Shown here: one piece after another, positions 1 to 7,629 of the stretch
Layout: every line of letters begins with the position of its first letter
How positions within the stretch are numbered: position 1 is the stretch's first letter
From: an uncultured Eubacterium sp.
GTDB lineage: Bacteria > Bacillota > Clostridia > Peptostreptococcales > Anaerovoracaceae
Length of the DNA: 9,514 bases
Assembly (NCBI GenBank): GCA_900542385.1
Contig: UQNP01000061.1
Coordinates: 1-9,514 of the forward strand
Direction of reading: 5' to 3'
Notes under the pieces: generated by a model
The model's database searches: none
The model's input: the letters and a program-made list of their open reading frames with translations, nothing else
What the model was told of the DNA's origin: nothing
Program-made: the position numbers and the translations under genes

Positions 1-1
1 A

Positions 2-457
2 CTATTTAAGCAACGTCACCACCGATTTTTGCAAAACTGCGGGCAAAAGAGGTTCTCTCCCTACAATCTTTTGTAACCACGCTGTTCCATACGTATTGTG
101 ATTAGCTCCTCCATTATGATGCATATATACTCTATAAGTAAATGACGCAACATCACCCTCCATAATCTTTATAACAACACCTACACTCGTATGAACTTGA
201 TCTGCACTGATATTGGCAACCATTCCTTCTCCCGCAAAGGTTGTATCGTTTGTTCGTTCAAGCTCTATTCCGTTGTAAGCTGGCCATGGATATACCATAA
301 GCGTTTTATAATCATTTATTCCCAATATAACTTTTGTTCCGCTCTGCCACTTATCCCCTTCCCATAAAACTTTATTTTTTAACGAAAAGTAATCAAGAAC
401 AGCGCGTAAAGTTACTCGATCTTCATAGAACAGATTAAAAATTTTCTTCTCTTCCAT
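2..457 (-). CDS. Small phage protein of unknown function after the adhesin; possible tail-tip or fibre accessory
   Basis: A complete 151-residue frame from ATG (455-457) to TAG (2-4). The start is preceded by AAAGGAG with a short 4-nt spacer, within the 36-nt gap after the adhesin gene. I do not recognise a named family. The protein has no signal peptide or obvious membrane segment. Residues 30-45 (VLWEGDKWQSGTKVIL) and a His/Asn-rich stretch near residues 113-122 (HHNGGANHN), followed by LQKIVG, resemble the layout of small beta-rich proteins often encoded next to phage fibre genes: an initial 'W-x-G' strand, then a His/Asn/Gly loop, then a final K-I-x-G strand. The tail after KIVG (residues 134-151, hydrophobic) is an extra extension. 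By position it is the last tail gene seen, so a role as fibre tip, fibre chaperone or host-contact protein is plausible but inferred. Its base composition looks a little more AT-rich than the tail genes upstream. Existence as a gene is well supported; function is not. Confidence 0.75.
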   Translation of the reverse strand: MEEKKIFNLFYEDRVTLRAVLDYFSLKNKVLWEGDKWQSGTKVILGINDYKTLMVYPWPAYNGIELERTNDTTFAGEGMVANISADQVHTSVGVVIKIMEGDVASFTYRVYMHHNGGANHNTYGTAWLQKIVGREPLLPAVLQKSVVTLLK

Positions 458-470
458 ATTACTCCTTTCC

Positions 471-490
471 CAGCTCCGAGAAAGGAGCTG
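471..490 (-). promoter_or_regulatory. Intergenic hairpin before the last gene
   Basis: A perfect 7-bp inverted repeat (CAGCTCC / GGAGCTG) with a 6-nt loop lies between the adhesin stop and the start of the 151-residue gene. On the transcript the stem is followed by GGAAAGGAG, which is the ribosome binding site of the next gene, and not by a run of U. It is therefore not a classical rho-independent terminator. It could be a translation or RNA-stability element, or a weak attenuator. The stem is real in the sequence; the role is inferred. Confidence 0.45.
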
Positions 491-493
491 TAA

Positions 494-2311
494 CTATAAT
501 ATTCTCTTCCAGTAATAAACAGCTACATACGGCTGTAAGTTATTGTGAGCAGCACTACTGCCATTTGCTTTATGAGAAGGATACCATTCTCCTGGACTAG
601 TTGAATACCAGCCTCTAGCAGATGATCCATAAGTTGACATAGATGCTGTCGGTAAATATTTACCATTAGATGTTCCTGCCATAGGAGTAAGATGTCCATT
701 ATGGCTCGGCATTTCACTTTCCGTCAGCTTATGCGTCTTTTCACCACCAACTTTACCTGCTGCAGAAAAATCCGTATCCGATTCATCCACACCTACAAGT
801 GTCTGCCCTCGGGCAAATCTCTCCCATGTATGAGTCTTAAAGAGCTTATTCGGATCATAGTCCGGATTTACCGATGCTATTACCGCTCCTATCGGATATA
901 TCCAGTCTATTAGCCTGTGTACTACCCCCCCCAGAAGGGATTCCAGCTCTTCATATTCTTCATCTGATATAGTCATATCTATGTTGCCTACCCAAAATCC
1001 TTCTTCGCTCGCTTCGCCAAAAAGTCTTAACCCCTTACCTCCTGCAAGGCGAGATATTACAGGTACTCCTGTACTTGTACTATATGAAGTCGTACTGATT
1101 TTATCTGAAAGCTCCGCTATGAGCTCATAGGTCGATGTAGGATCTATATCAGATATCAATGTCGAAACATTTTCGAATACATAACTGCTAAGCGTTATTG
1201 TCTTTGTCGTATATGCAGGGTCCGATGATTTTTTATATTTAAGTATTAAATTCCTCGTATTCTGATCATCCACTGAAGCAACTTTTCCTGATATTATCAC
1301 CTTTATATAATCTCCGTTGCTGTTTTCTGTGCCGTCTGAGTCACACGGTATATAAGTCATGCCGGTTATAGTTGGCGAAAAATAATCGACTACTGTGACA
1401 TTCTTCGTCAGCTCTCCTGTACGGTTTCTGCTGTCAGTAACAGTAGATTTGATCTGAAGCGTTCCCGCTGTGTTGAGAGCGTTACTTTGAAAGCTTTGTC
1501 CGGGATACGTAATTCCATCTATGGATGTCGAATATGTTGTTATGCTGCTCCCATATATACCTTCCGCCGTCACCTCCGTATTTAGCCTTGAAAGCGTCTT
1601 TACATATCTGTTTCCAAAAGCTGATGTTACCGATGTTATAGCTTCTGAAACAGATATATCAGATAAAGCGGGCCGTATACTTTCCGGCACCGTAATCGTT
1701 AAATTAACCGATTTACTCCCCACAGTGGTACTTCCTGATTTAGTTGTAACTGTAACTGTCGCAGTCGCAGACGTTCCTGAAATGGCGTTTATCCATTCTT
1801 CCGGTATAGTAAATGCTGTACCTGATGTTACTGTCTGGCTATAACTGCCCAGCTTAACTACTATTGTATCTGTAAAGCTGCTGCTCTTTTTCGTTGCTGT
1901 AGCAGTGACTGTAGTCGCCCCATCCGCCGGCACCGAAGTCTTATTTACCGACAGATCTGATACCCTTGGTATAGTAGGAAAACTTATACTGTTGGATGTA
2001 TCCGATGCGCTCGATGGGCTGAAACCGGTAGGTCCTACATAAGCATAGCCAGTTATAGCACCATGAGTACCGTCTGCATTATGATATATTGCCCTACTTC
2101 CTGTTGCTATTGTCCCGGATGTTGTTCCTTTTGGAAACTTAACCGTACCGGTCTTTACTCTTGTCCCTGCGATGTTCACATAATATGAAACGCCGTTGTT
2201 GTTATACGTAGTAGAAGATTTGCTGTACGTAAGACTCCATGAAACATTCGTATAGTTTCCTGTTATGCTCTGTGAGCCTCTTGATAGTGTAAGAGTTATT
2301 GTAAGCGCCAT
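494..2311 (-). CDS. Modular phage receptor-binding/fibre protein with Ig-like repeats and C-terminal collar-like domain
   Basis: A 605-residue protein from ATG (2309-2311) to TAG (494-496). AGGAGG (2319-2324) sits 7 nt upstream and overlaps the end of Tal, so the start is firm. Residues 1-112 are a Ser/Thr/Gly-rich beta domain that resembles the N-terminus of DUF859-type siphophage structural proteins (moderate confidence). Residues 113-208, 209-310 and 311-418 look like three beta-sandwich (Ig-like) units rich in Thr/Ser/Val. A linker (GGKGLRLFG, about 424-432, then EEGFWVGN) leads to a short acidic helix (EEYEELESLL). Residues 469-605 form a phage collar-type domain: IGAVIAS, HTWERFARGQTLVG, GGEKTHKLTESEMPSH, and the near-terminal HNNLQPYVAVYYWKR. 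This domain class occurs at the ends of phage short tail fibres and adhesins. The protein is the best candidate for host receptor binding. It follows Tal by 3 nt and is surely co-expressed. No enzyme motif is visible. Confidence 0.88.
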   Translation of the reverse strand: MALTITLTLSRGSQSITGNYTNVSWSLTYSKSSTTYNNNGVSYYVNIAGTRVKTGTVKFPKGTTSGTIATGSRAIYHNADGTHGAITGYAYVGPTGFSPSSASDTSNSISFPTIPRVSDLSVNKTSVPADGATTVTATATKKSSSFTDTIVVKLGSYSQTVTSGTAFTIPEEWINAISGTSATATVTVTTKSGSTTVGSKSVNLTITVPESIRPALSDISVSEAITSVTSAFGNRYVKTLSRLNTEVTAEGIYGSSITTYSTSIDGITYPGQSFQSNALNTAGTLQIKSTVTDSRNRTGELTKNVTVVDYFSPTITGMTYIPCDSDGTENSNGDYIKVIISGKVASVDDQNTRNLILKYKKSSDPAYTTKTITLSSYVFENVSTLISDIDPTSTYELIAELSDKISTTSYSTSTGVPVISRLAGGKGLRLFGEASEEGFWVGNIDMTISDEEYEELESLLGGVVHRLIDWIYPIGAVIASVNPDYDPNKLFKTHTWERFARGQTLVGVDESDTDFSAAGKVGGEKTHKLTESEMPSHNGHLTPMAGTSNGKYLPTASMSTYGSSARGWYSTSPGEWYPSHKANGSSAAHNNLQPYVAVYYWKRIL

Positions 2312-2314
2312 TTT

Positions 2315-5300
2315 CTAACCTCCTATCCAAACATCATTTAAATTATTACCTTTTCCGCCTATATAGCTTCCGGGACGTATAGCCCAATCTGTGCCGAATC
2401 TTATCTGATTTTCAACTGATACGTTATGTACTTCCAGCACCTCATTGGTGAACTTCGCAACAGTCTGGTCGTTATAGAGGAACTCCAAGGAATCATTTGT
2501 GAATTTCGCCTGTATCGGAGAATCTGATTTTCCGATAATGATATTGCCTTCTTCAAGCCTTATGAATTGATTTCTCTCAACGATCTCCTGACTGACATCG
2601 TTGATATTCTGCTGCAGCTGATTAAACTGAAACTCAAAGCCGTCTTCTGACGCCTTAAAGAGATTCTCCACCTGCTGCTTATATTCTTCAAAATCATCCG
2701 AAGAGGTGTAGCCTGAGACTATCCTCATGGTTATGTTTTCCGCTGTCTGAAGTATCTCGCTTGTCGCCGCCTCAAGACTTTCGCTCAGCTGAACATTTAT
2801 ATCCTCCGGTGCAGGAGTCCAGTCAGTAGGCTTATTGCCCTCTTCAAGCTTTAACCAATTGACCGTGCATGTCCCCGCAGAGCCTGTGTTTTCCGGCGCA
2901 AAATAACATTTCACTTTTGCTTCTGTATCATCTGCCCATTCAGGAGTGGTAAAGGTGGCAGACTGAGTGTTGTCATCTTCGCCCGATACCTGCACCTGTG
3001 CGCTCCACGATCCGTCCTCGGTTTCTACTTTTACGAGCAGATAATGTTCTGTATCACAACCGTTTACACGTCCGTTTGCAGAAAGGGTATACTCCGTGTT
3101 CGGCTTAAGTGCAAGAGAAAGTCCCCTTTCACCAAAGCCATATTCTCCGCTCTCCTCCATAATGTCGGATTCGAGGATAAGGTTTCGTCCGCCGAATTTA
3201 AGACTATCGACTTTCGTTACCGTCTGGCTTATCTGCTCTGCATTTTGCGTTATATTCGACTCTGCTGTTGTTACCCTGTCTGCAAGGGCAGAAGCTGCCG
3301 CCGCCGCTGCCGCTGCTGCATCTCCCGCAGCTGAAGCCGCCGCCTGTGCTTGCTGTACAGCTTCCTCAGCCGCCGCAAGCTGTTCATCTGTAGCGTCTGC
3401 CTGCTGTTTTAACTGCGTATACTTGTTTTGTGCATCTGTGGCATTCTGCTGTGCCTGCTCTGCCGCAGTTGCCGCGTCTGCAGCGTCCTGAAGAGCCTGC
3501 GTAGCGTCCACTTCTATCTCCTGCACCTTCGTAGCTGTCTGGCTTATCTGGGCGGCATTCTGCTCGATCTGCGTTCCCAGATCCGTCTTGACCTGTGTCA
3601 GCTCGCCTTTAGTAACATAGTTAGCGGACATTTCCGACTCAAGCGTTTCCAAATTCTGAGTTAAGGTGTCAAGCTCCTGCTGTGCCTGCGCAAGCTCTGT
3701 ATTCACCTGACCTACCTGCTCTACTGCGCTCTCAGAACTGCTTTTAGCTTCATCTGCCGCCTCTTTGGCATCATTTGCCGTCTCATATATATCGTTCAGG
3801 CTTTTGGCAAGTACGGGCTCGGAATAGGTTATCAAATCCGGATTCGGCTCATCCCACTCTATCCGCCACCTTGTCCACAGATACTTATCACTCTCCCACT
3901 GCGGCATGGTATTCTGCCATTCGCCGCCCGTCTGCTCGGTATCAGAAGCAGACATGTAGTACTGCTCTGTCATAGATACAATAGCAGGTGCAGGCTCGCC
4001 AGGCTGTCCTGTGTCGCCATACACACCTATCACTTTCGGGTCTAAGGCATCCGTGCTCCCATCGCTATACGTAAAGAGCTCATAATTCCACAAGTATCTG
4101 TTCACAAGCGTCATCGTCGGTATACTCGTGCTCCAGCCTATAGTGTCGACAGTTATACCGGAAGACAGAGGACTTACGAGATAATACTCTGTAATGCTCA
4201 CAAGGCTAAGTCCAAGGTCTCCCTTGTCACCTTCGATCTTTGACCACTTATATACGCTTGGATCTGTCAGATCCGGCTCTGCGCTGCTTCTGTTTGCGCT
4301 TATGCCCATATACGGCTTTCCGGTCGGATCCAAAGTTATTCCATTGCCGTTCTCATCATCTGCGTATACGATCCAGGTATAAAAGTTCCTGCTTTTAGCC
4401 ATCTCTGCAAACTGTTCTGCAAGAGCCGCCACCTGATCGCTTATACCGCTGTTCTTTATAAGGTATTCACCAAGCGTAGCTGTCTGCGTATTTTCGGCCA
4501 CTGATGTTTCAAGTTTTAATACTCTTGCCGAGAGATAAGTTTCTCCATTATCGTCAATCAAATATACTCTGTCGCCAATTTTTACACTCGCCGGAAGCTC
4601 CGCAATATCCACCTCATAATTCACTTCCGCATCACAGATATTTTTTAACTCCTCAACTGCATGCTCGCATAATTCCTGCTTGCTCGTTGTGTCATAGCTG
4701 TATGTACGTACTATATGACCTTCTCCTGTACCGCTGTCCGATAAAAATCTGCTCCATTTCTTCAAGGCTTCCCGGGATTTAAGATATTCTCCGCTGACAT
4801 ACATATCCCCGTCATCATAGGAATAGCCTGCAAGCGTTATTGCCTCATCCTGCCCCTCAGGAGTTCCTCCCGTAACATAAAGAGCTGTAGCCAGATTTGC
4901 AACTGAACTTTTAACCAGGATATTGTTAAGATTTTTATTTATTCGCAGCTGTTCGCCAACGTCTTTTCCCCGGGACTTATGAATGTTTACATATTTATGC
5001 AGTACCCGAAGACCATCTATATCAAAGCTGTAAGATATCTCTGCATTGCCAAATCCAGCTGCCACATCTGCCAACCGTTCTGTCACAGTAGACTCACTGT
5101 CCCATGAAAGCTTACGAGTCAATGCAGGAATCTCATTTATTCCTATTTCAAATCCGCTGTCTTCGGTCCACTTTTCTACATACCACGATATTGTATGTTC
5201 TTCCGATGCCTCATAGGGAAGCGCTATCTCATTTAATAGATCAAGACCTGCATCTTCCGCATATATGTACACTTCTTGATTTTCCACGTCCATTTCAGAA

Positions 5301-5542
5301 TCGATTATCGTATAAAACTCGCTTTCCTCTTTATGTTTACGGAGAATATAATTTCCGGCTTTCGCAATCTCCTGAAGTTTTTTTTGCTCATTTTTTTCAA
5401 ATGAAATGGTGCACTCAAACGATGCTATTCCAGAATCTATATCTTCCGTTTTCTTATCCGCCGATGCGGTAAATCCACGGGGAAGCCCCGTGGATGCATT
5501 TCCTAAAACCCGCATCTTCCTGTCAGCAAAATATATGATCAT
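2315..5542 (-). CDS. Tail-tip Tal / phage minor structural protein with coiled coil and carbohydrate-binding-like domain
   Basis: A 1075-residue protein from ATG (5540-5542) to TAG (2315-2317). GGGAGG (5550-5555) lies 7 nt upstream, and the start overlaps the Dit stop as ATGA. Residues 1 to about 380 match the N-terminal region of phage minor structural / prophage tail ('endopeptidase') proteins: the ASTGLPRGF start region, KTEDIDSGIASFECTI, and ALYVTGGTPEG at 220-230. This region forms the gp27-like tail hub. Next come small modules: 387-437 (FYTWIVYADDENG...YKWSKIEGDKGD), then two related units at 448-508 and 522-580, with GDKGDLG and GDTGQPGEP linkers ahead of them. Residues 585-785 are a long Ala/Gln/Glu-rich coiled coil with nine Ala in a row (742-750). 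Residues 784-914 (GGRNLILESD to LKLEEGNKPTDWTPAPED) are a jelly-roll, CBM-like domain typical of phage tails. A second helical part and a beta C-terminus end in NDVWIGG. No NlpC/P60, CHAP, lysozyme or amidase signature was seen. The role is tail tip, hub closure and probably surface attachment. Confidence 0.9.
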   Translation of the reverse strand: MIIYFADRKMRVLGNASTGLPRGFTASADKKTEDIDSGIASFECTISFEKNEQKKLQEIAKAGNYILRKHKEESEFYTIIDSEMDVENQEVYIYAEDAGLDLLNEIALPYEASEEHTISWYVEKWTEDSGFEIGINEIPALTRKLSWDSESTVTERLADVAAGFGNAEISYSFDIDGLRVLHKYVNIHKSRGKDVGEQLRINKNLNNILVKSSVANLATALYVTGGTPEGQDEAITLAGYSYDDGDMYVSGEYLKSREALKKWSRFLSDSGTGEGHIVRTYSYDTTSKQELCEHAVEELKNICDAEVNYEVDIAELPASVKIGDRVYLIDDNGETYLSARVLKLETSVAENTQTATLGEYLIKNSGISDQVAALAEQFAEMAKSRNFYTWIVYADDENGNGITLDPTGKPYMGISANRSSAEPDLTDPSVYKWSKIEGDKGDLGLSLVSITEYYLVSPLSSGITVDTIGWSTSIPTMTLVNRYLWNYELFTYSDGSTDALDPKVIGVYGDTGQPGEPAPAIVSMTEQYYMSASDTEQTGGEWQNTMPQWESDKYLWTRWRIEWDEPNPDLITYSEPVLAKSLNDIYETANDAKEAADEAKSSSESAVEQVGQVNTELAQAQQELDTLTQNLETLESEMSANYVTKGELTQVKTDLGTQIEQNAAQISQTATKVQEIEVDATQALQDAADAATAAEQAQQNATDAQNKYTQLKQQADATDEQLAAAEEAVQQAQAAASAAGDAAAAAAAAASALADRVTTAESNITQNAEQISQTVTKVDSLKFGGRNLILESDIMEESGEYGFGERGLSLALKPNTEYTLSANGRVNGCDTEHYLLVKVETEDGSWSAQVQVSGEDDNTQSATFTTPEWADDTEAKVKCYFAPENTGSAGTCTVNWLKLEEGNKPTDWTPAPEDINVQLSESLEAATSEILQTAENITMRIVSGYTSSDDFEEYKQQVENLFKASEDGFEFQFNQLQQNINDVSQEIVERNQFIRLEEGNIIIGKSDSPIQAKFTNDSLEFLYNDQTVAKFTNEVLEVHNVSVENQIRFGTDWAIRPGSYIGGKGNNLNDVWIGG
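3209..3562 (-). repeat. Duplicated 13-residue motif flanking the Tal coiled coil
   Basis: QNAAQISQTATKV (residues 661-673, bases 3524-3562) recurs as QNAEQISQTVTKV (residues 766-778, bases 3209-3247). Eleven of 13 residues are identical. The copies are 105 residues apart, exactly 15 heptads, and bracket the Ala/Gln-rich coiled coil. This suggests an internal duplication, or a module boundary used on both sides of a coiled-coil spacer. Confidence 0.75.
3803..4201 (-). repeat. Two diverged tandem modules in Tal
   Basis: Residues 448-508 and 522-580 align over their length. VSITEYYLVS matches VSMTEQYYMS, and later GW-STSIP...RYLWNYELF-TYSDG matches EW-QNTMP...KYLWTRWRIEW. Each is preceded by a short collagen-like Gly-x-y run (GDKGDLG and GDTGQPGEP). 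The two starts are 74 residues apart. They are diverged at the DNA level, so the duplication is old or was acquired as related modules. Confidence 0.65.
5473..5495 (-). promoter_or_regulatory. Strong hairpin inside the first codons of Tal
   Basis: ATCCACGGGG and CCCCGTGGAT form a perfect 10-bp inverted repeat around a 3-nt loop. In the message it spans nucleotides 48-70 of the Tal coding region (residues about 16-24, STGLPRGF) and is GC-rich compared with its surroundings. It is too far from the ATG to cover the ribosome binding site directly. It could slow early elongation, act as an RNA-processing site, or set the Dit/Tal ratio. Homologous tail proteins as I know them keep a similar AST-x-LP-x-G peptide, so the coding sequence may explain part of the symmetry. 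Confidence 0.45.
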
Positions 5543-7629
5543 AAGTATGCCTCCCTGTATCTGACCTTAAACTGCGGAGCATGCTCGTCTGTCACCCAGT
5601 TAGAGTATGCTATACCTATCTGATTAAGGCCCGGCTTCAGACAGAATTCTTCCCAATCGTTGCCGAGAGCTCCAAGCTGCGGAGATATCACCCCGTTAAG
5701 ATATACCTCTCCAATGCTGCAGTCTGCTTCCAGCACATCGTTTGCAGAAAACTTGTTCGGGATATTTTCCCACGTATCACAGTTGTTTTTTACAAACTTC
5801 GCCCAGTATATACCGTTGTATGACAAAGGAGCTATTGTCGAGTACTGATCGAATATGAACGTTATCTGGGTAACTTTAACATCAGCAACTGTATCATCGC
5901 TGAAAACTCTTGCTATATCTCCAACAGAGAACTTAATATCCTTTCCGCTCTTTGTTATTGAAGACGTCTGTATTGCGCTGCTGCCTGCTCCGAAATATTT
6001 ATTGGTATAAGACAGATCGATATCTATACTCTCAACAGGCTTATCATTCACATAAAAAATAAGACTTGCCGTCTTGCCCGCCTTATTCTTCAAAACTCTT
6101 ACACCTGCCACGATCTTCCTATCCACGCCGCTTCCGCTTACACAATTCGCCTGAAATCCTCCGAGCTGTATCGCATCTCCGCTTCCGGAGCCTATGCACA
6201 TCTTCTGCTTGTATGTAAATGAAAAATCAGATGCGCCGACTTCACCTTTCGCATCCTCCGGAAGATTTCTTGTCATCGACGGTCCATGATACACTCCGCT
6301 TCCTGTTCCGTAATCAGAAACCCCGAGATAGTATGTCTCCGGAACATCAGCGACATATGTGCTTATAGGCAGATTGGAGCACGCAGTCTCCGAAAGCCTT
6401 CCCGCAACATTTTCAAGAAGTGAATCTGTCCTGTCGACTTTGAACTTTATTCCCGTCAGTGCTGACGTTGTATCTGAAAGTCCCGTAACGGTAAAGCTCA
6501 TGCTTACAGTATGTCCTGAACGACCTCTCCAGTATGCGGAAGTACCTTTTATCGTAACACTTCTCCAGGCTCCTCCACAGTAAAGCGAGCCTCTAAGACC
6601 GAGACCACGCCCAAAGTAGTTTTTATCTGTCCCAAGCGACGCTGTTATTGTCGCCGTAACATTTACAGCATTGGATGTTCTCCCGGAAGCTCTAAGCGTT
6701 ACTGTATAATAGAATCTTGGAGAGCCCGCAGAGGTCCTTCTGTTTTTAAGTACTGTAGCTGACGTAGTTTTCGGATCTGCCAGTACTGCAAAAGACGCCA
6801 CATTCATGCCCAAATTTCCTGTCTGTATCGCATCACTGGAAACTGCCAGTCCCGAATTCAATGTCCATAATCCAGAAGCATCAGTATTCCATCCTGATGT
6901 TGTCTCAAACGTCTGATTGATAAGCGTCTGAGACTTTTCGTACGCTTCCGTGCCATCTTCTTCTTTAGGATCCCCTATCTGTATTATCTTTTCATCCTCA
7001 TTGAAAAACGCCACATATCCGCAGTCTCCTGCTCCAGTCAACGCATTTGATTCGCCGTCTTCATCTATATCTTCTTCTCTGTAAAAATCCGCTTCAAGAA
7101 CAGGAAAAGATTCATAAGTTCCGCCGTAATCTATAAGTATGCTTCTGGGATCATCAACAAGCGGTGTTGCTTCATATTCCACAACTGAGTATTTCATCGG
7201 ATCCAGACAAGTTATTTCAATTTCGCCTGCCACCGAATTTCGTCCCGGCTCCACTTCATCGACAAGCGTAGGCGTGCCAATGAAGTATTTATCAGATTCA
7301 TCATCGAATATAATTTCCGCATCATTCACATTGAGTAATCCGCCAAGTCTGTTATATGCTTCCCTGAATGATTCGGAATCCTTTGCAATAAGCTGATACC
7401 CGACGGTTATTATTCTCGCCGGGTATCTCTTGCTCTTTCTTATTTCGCCGTTCCTTGTTCCGATCTCATATGTTTCCAGTTCCGGTGAAAAGGCTTCACG
7501 TCCTTTCACATAAAGCGTTCTGTATCCCTCTATTTCCGTTTCTAAATACACACCGTTTATCTGCATAGCTTCCGCAGGCATAGGAACAAGCGTTATATTT
7601 TCATTAACATCTCTAAAGCTGTACATCAT
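5539..7629 (-). CDS. Distal tail protein (Dit) with large inserted beta domains
   Basis: A 696-residue protein from ATG (7627-7629) to TGA (5539-5541). GAGGGGG (7635-7641) is 5 nt before the first ATG and 8 nt before the second ATG (7624-7626), so either Met could be used. Residues 1 to about 150 are the Sipho_tail/Dit N-terminal ring domain (TEIEGYRTLYVKGRE, RYPARIITVGYQL, EIEITCLDPMKYS). The galectin-like C-terminal part is split: about 160-225 and 620-696 (IPNKFSANDVLEADCSIG, EVYLNGV, then GLNQIGIAYSNW). About 390 residues are inserted between them. The insertion appears to hold one beta-rich unit (about 235-435) and a second (about 436-615, with YHGPSMTRNLP and ASLIFYVNDKPVESI, lectin-like in feel). 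Simple Dits are around 250-300 residues, so this is an 'evolved' Dit. It overlaps both neighbours by ATGA, as expected for a hub built in fixed proportion with Tal. The inserted units probably bind cell-surface carbohydrate; that is inference. Confidence 0.9.
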   Translation of the reverse strand: MMYSFRDVNENITLVPMPAEAMQINGVYLETEIEGYRTLYVKGREAFSPELETYEIGTRNGEIRKSKRYPARIITVGYQLIAKDSESFREAYNRLGGLLNVNDAEIIFDDESDKYFIGTPTLVDEVEPGRNSVAGEIEITCLDPMKYSVVEYEATPLVDDPRSILIDYGGTYESFPVLEADFYREEDIDEDGESNALTGAGDCGYVAFFNEDEKIIQIGDPKEEDGTEAYEKSQTLINQTFETTSGWNTDASGLWTLNSGLAVSSDAIQTGNLGMNVASFAVLADPKTTSATVLKNRRTSAGSPRFYYTVTLRASGRTSNAVNVTATITASLGTDKNYFGRGLGLRGSLYCGGAWRSVTIKGTSAYWRGRSGHTVSMSFTVTGLSDTTSALTGIKFKVDRTDSLLENVAGRLSETACSNLPISTYVADVPETYYLGVSDYGTGSGVYHGPSMTRNLPEDAKGEVGASDFSFTYKQKMCIGSGSGDAIQLGGFQANCVSGSGVDRKIVAGVRVLKNKAGKTASLIFYVNDKPVESIDIDLSYTNKYFGAGSSAIQTSSITKSGKDIKFSVGDIARVFSDDTVADVKVTQITFIFDQYSTIAPLSYNGIYWAKFVKNNCDTWENIPNKFSANDVLEADCSIGEVYLNGVISPQLGALGNDWEEFCLKPGLNQIGIAYSNWVTDEHAPQFKVRYREAYL

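Noticed and set aside
494..907. Target of a diversity-generating retroelement in the adhesin tip
   Set aside because: No reverse transcriptase gene and no template repeat in the window, and no second copy of the tip sequence. The idea is possible only if such genes lie outside.
1521..1844. Plus-strand open frame opposite the adhesin
   Set aside because: Mirrors the Thr/Ser/Val-rich repeat coding, with no good ribosome binding site and no recognisable domain.
3293..3319. Nine-codon alanine run as a slippage-prone trinucleotide repeat
   Set aside because: The codons are mixed (GCA, GCG, GCT), so the DNA is not a pure repeat; it is ordinary coiled-coil composition.
3096..3491. Plus-strand open frame of 131 residues with Ala/Cys runs
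   Set aside because: It is the reverse reading of the Ala-rich coiled coil of Tal and has no independent support.
3901..3927. Imperfect hairpin (GCGGC-ATGG / CCAT-GCCGC)
   Set aside because: Nine pairs with a 2-nt bulge inside Tal coding sequence, far from any gene boundary; explainable by chance.
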